Origin: AG25 sp035518815
GTDB lineage: Bacteria; Gemmatimonadota; Gemmatimonadetes; Gemmatimonadales; GWC2-71-9
Direction: 5' to 3'
NCBI GenBank assembly: GCA_035518815.1
Contig: DATIXG010000133.1
Coordinates: forward strand, 1-64,000
Length of the DNA: 64,000 nt
The translations under genes and the position numbers were made by a program. Below the pieces are notes generated by a model. That model was not told the origin of the DNA, did no database searches, and was given only the letters and a program-made list of their open reading frames with translations. Positions 63,227 to 64,000 of the stretch are shown piece after piece; the stretch's first letter is position 1; each line of letters begins with the position of its first letter.

Positions 63227-64000
63227 GCGGTCCGGTACGCCCTCGCGTGATCGTCACGCGGCGGCTGCCGGCGGCGGTCGAGGACCAGCTGAGGCAGGCG
63301 TTCGATGCCCAGCTGAACACGGACGATCACCCCTTCAGCGCGGCGGAGCTGGTCGAGGCGCTGCGTAACGCCGACGGGCTGCTCCCCACGGTCACCGACC
63401 GCGTCACCGCCGACGTGCTCGCAGCAGAGCCGCTGCGCGCCAGGATCATCGCCAACTTCGGCGTCGGCTTCAACAACATCGACATCGTTGCCGCGAAAGC
63501 CCGCGGTCTCGTCGTGACCAACACGCCGGACGTGCTCACCGACGATACCGCGGATGACGCGATCATGCTGCTGCTCATGGTCGCGCGGCGCGCGGGGGAA
63601 GGGGAGCGCCACGTCCGGGGCGGCGCCTGGACCGGGTGGCGTCCGACCCACATGCTTGGCACGAAGGTGACCGGCAAGACGCTGGGTCTCGTGGGCCTCG
63701 GGCGCATCGCACGGGCGGTGGCCAAACGCGCGCGCTTCGGGTTCGGCATGCGGGTGCTGTTCCACGATCCGTTTCCGCCGCCCGCCCGGATCGTCGCCGA
63801 CCTGGGTGTCGAGCCGTGCCCGGACGTCGATGCGCTGGTGCGCGAGTCCGACTTCGTGTCGTTGCACTGTCCCGCGACGCCGGAAACGCGCCACTTGATG
63901 GATGCCCGGCGCCTCGCCCTCATGAAGCCGACCGCGTTTCTCATCAACACGGCGCGGGGCGACGTGGTGGATGAGGCCGCGCTCGTGGCCGCCTTGCGAG
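63223..64000 (+). CDS. D-2-hydroxyacid dehydrogenase, hydroxypyruvate/glyoxylate reductase-like (partial)
   Basis: About 259 codons are present; the 3' end is cut by the window. The NAD(P)-binding domain carries GKTLGLVGLGRIARAVAKRA, with Asp at the end of strand 2 (LFHDPFPPPA), which favours NADH. Catalytic-domain pieces are IIANFGVGFNNIDI and Asn-Thr-Pro-Asp-Val-Leu-Thr-Asp-Asp-Thr-Ala-Asp. The active-site Arg lies in INTARGDVVDEAAL; the catalytic His lies beyond the edge. In this operon the likely role is reduction of hydroxypyruvate to glycerate after Sga. GTG overlaps the mtkB stop. Confidence 0.9.
   Translation, partial: MSGPVRPRVIVTRRLPAAVEDQLRQAFDAQLNTDDHPFSAAELVEALRNADGLLPTVTDRVTADVLAAEPLRARIIANFGVGFNNIDIVAAKARGLVVTNTPDVLTDDTADDAIMLLLMVARRAGEGERHVRGGAWTGWRPTHMLGTKVTGKTLGLVGLGRIARAVAKRARFGFGMRVLFHDPFPPPARIVADLGVEPCPDVDALVRESDFVSLHCPATPETRHLMDARRLALMKPTAFLINTARGDVVDEAALVAALR

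Overview
The window is a dense, GC-rich bacterial chromosome segment. Genes are packed into long operons with 1-8 nt GTGA, ATGA or TGATG overlaps. No insertion sequence, prophage, CRISPR array or tRNA gene was seen. Gene content (LexA, tmRNA, split methylmalonyl-CoA mutase, PPDK, many secreted lipoproteins) and recurrent promoters of the type TTGnnn-16/18-TAnnnT fit a soil-type diderm phylum. Gemmatimonadota is my best guess from gene order and style, but no rRNA is present to settle it.

Layout. 1-5500: end of guaA; two four-helix-bundle (23S-IVS-like) genes, each lying between inverted arrays of short tandem repeats; a PTS-IIA-like regulator divergent from dus-larB-diguanylate cyclase; then tmRNA. 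5505-18390 (minus): one roughly 13 kb operon, truA-purB-purC-psd-pssA-purS-purQ-lipoprotein-Zn ribbon-purL-purF-ppdK, mixing purine synthesis with phosphatidylethanolamine synthesis. 18458-28285: trpD, lexA (opposite strand), trpC, trpB, then a HEAT protein and an HD-GYP protein that seem to share an N-terminal domain, trpA, and a membrane-GAF-chemoreceptor-like protein. 28304-31306: folK-panB-panC-yqeK-LytR_C. 31244-33201 (minus): a beta-barrel-like exported protein and rlmN. 33279-41393: PTS IIA, aspS, phoH, pgpH, ybeY and two CNNM/CBS proteins.

41423-54561: meaB and split methylmalonyl-CoA mutase, with an eRF1-like (baeRF/VLRF1) gene between the subunits. A carboxyltransferase, a TPPII-like subtilase lipoprotein, a split AtuA pair, an enoyl-CoA hydratase, a small membrane protein, a CCAEP-tail radical SAM protein and a bacilliredoxin follow. 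This looks like acyl-CoA catabolism (branched-chain or terpenoid acids, propionyl-CoA) plus protein-quality and thiol functions. 54622-58700: a VWA lipoprotein/membrane protein pair, an orphan GroES-like protein, a Zn-ribbon protein and a minimal RecQ. 58903-64000: sga-mcl-mtkA-mtkB-hpr, the diagnostic half of the serine cycle, behind a structured leader with an intrinsic terminator.

Regulation. In several places the -10 hexamer ends 6-7 nt before the start codon (dus, truA, folK, the 33201 gene, bacilliredoxin), which predicts leaderless mRNAs. The tmRNA promoter calibrates this model, because the mature 5' end of tmRNA lies at the expected distance from its -10 box. Paired CCGAA direct repeats between lexA and trpC are a candidate LexA operator.
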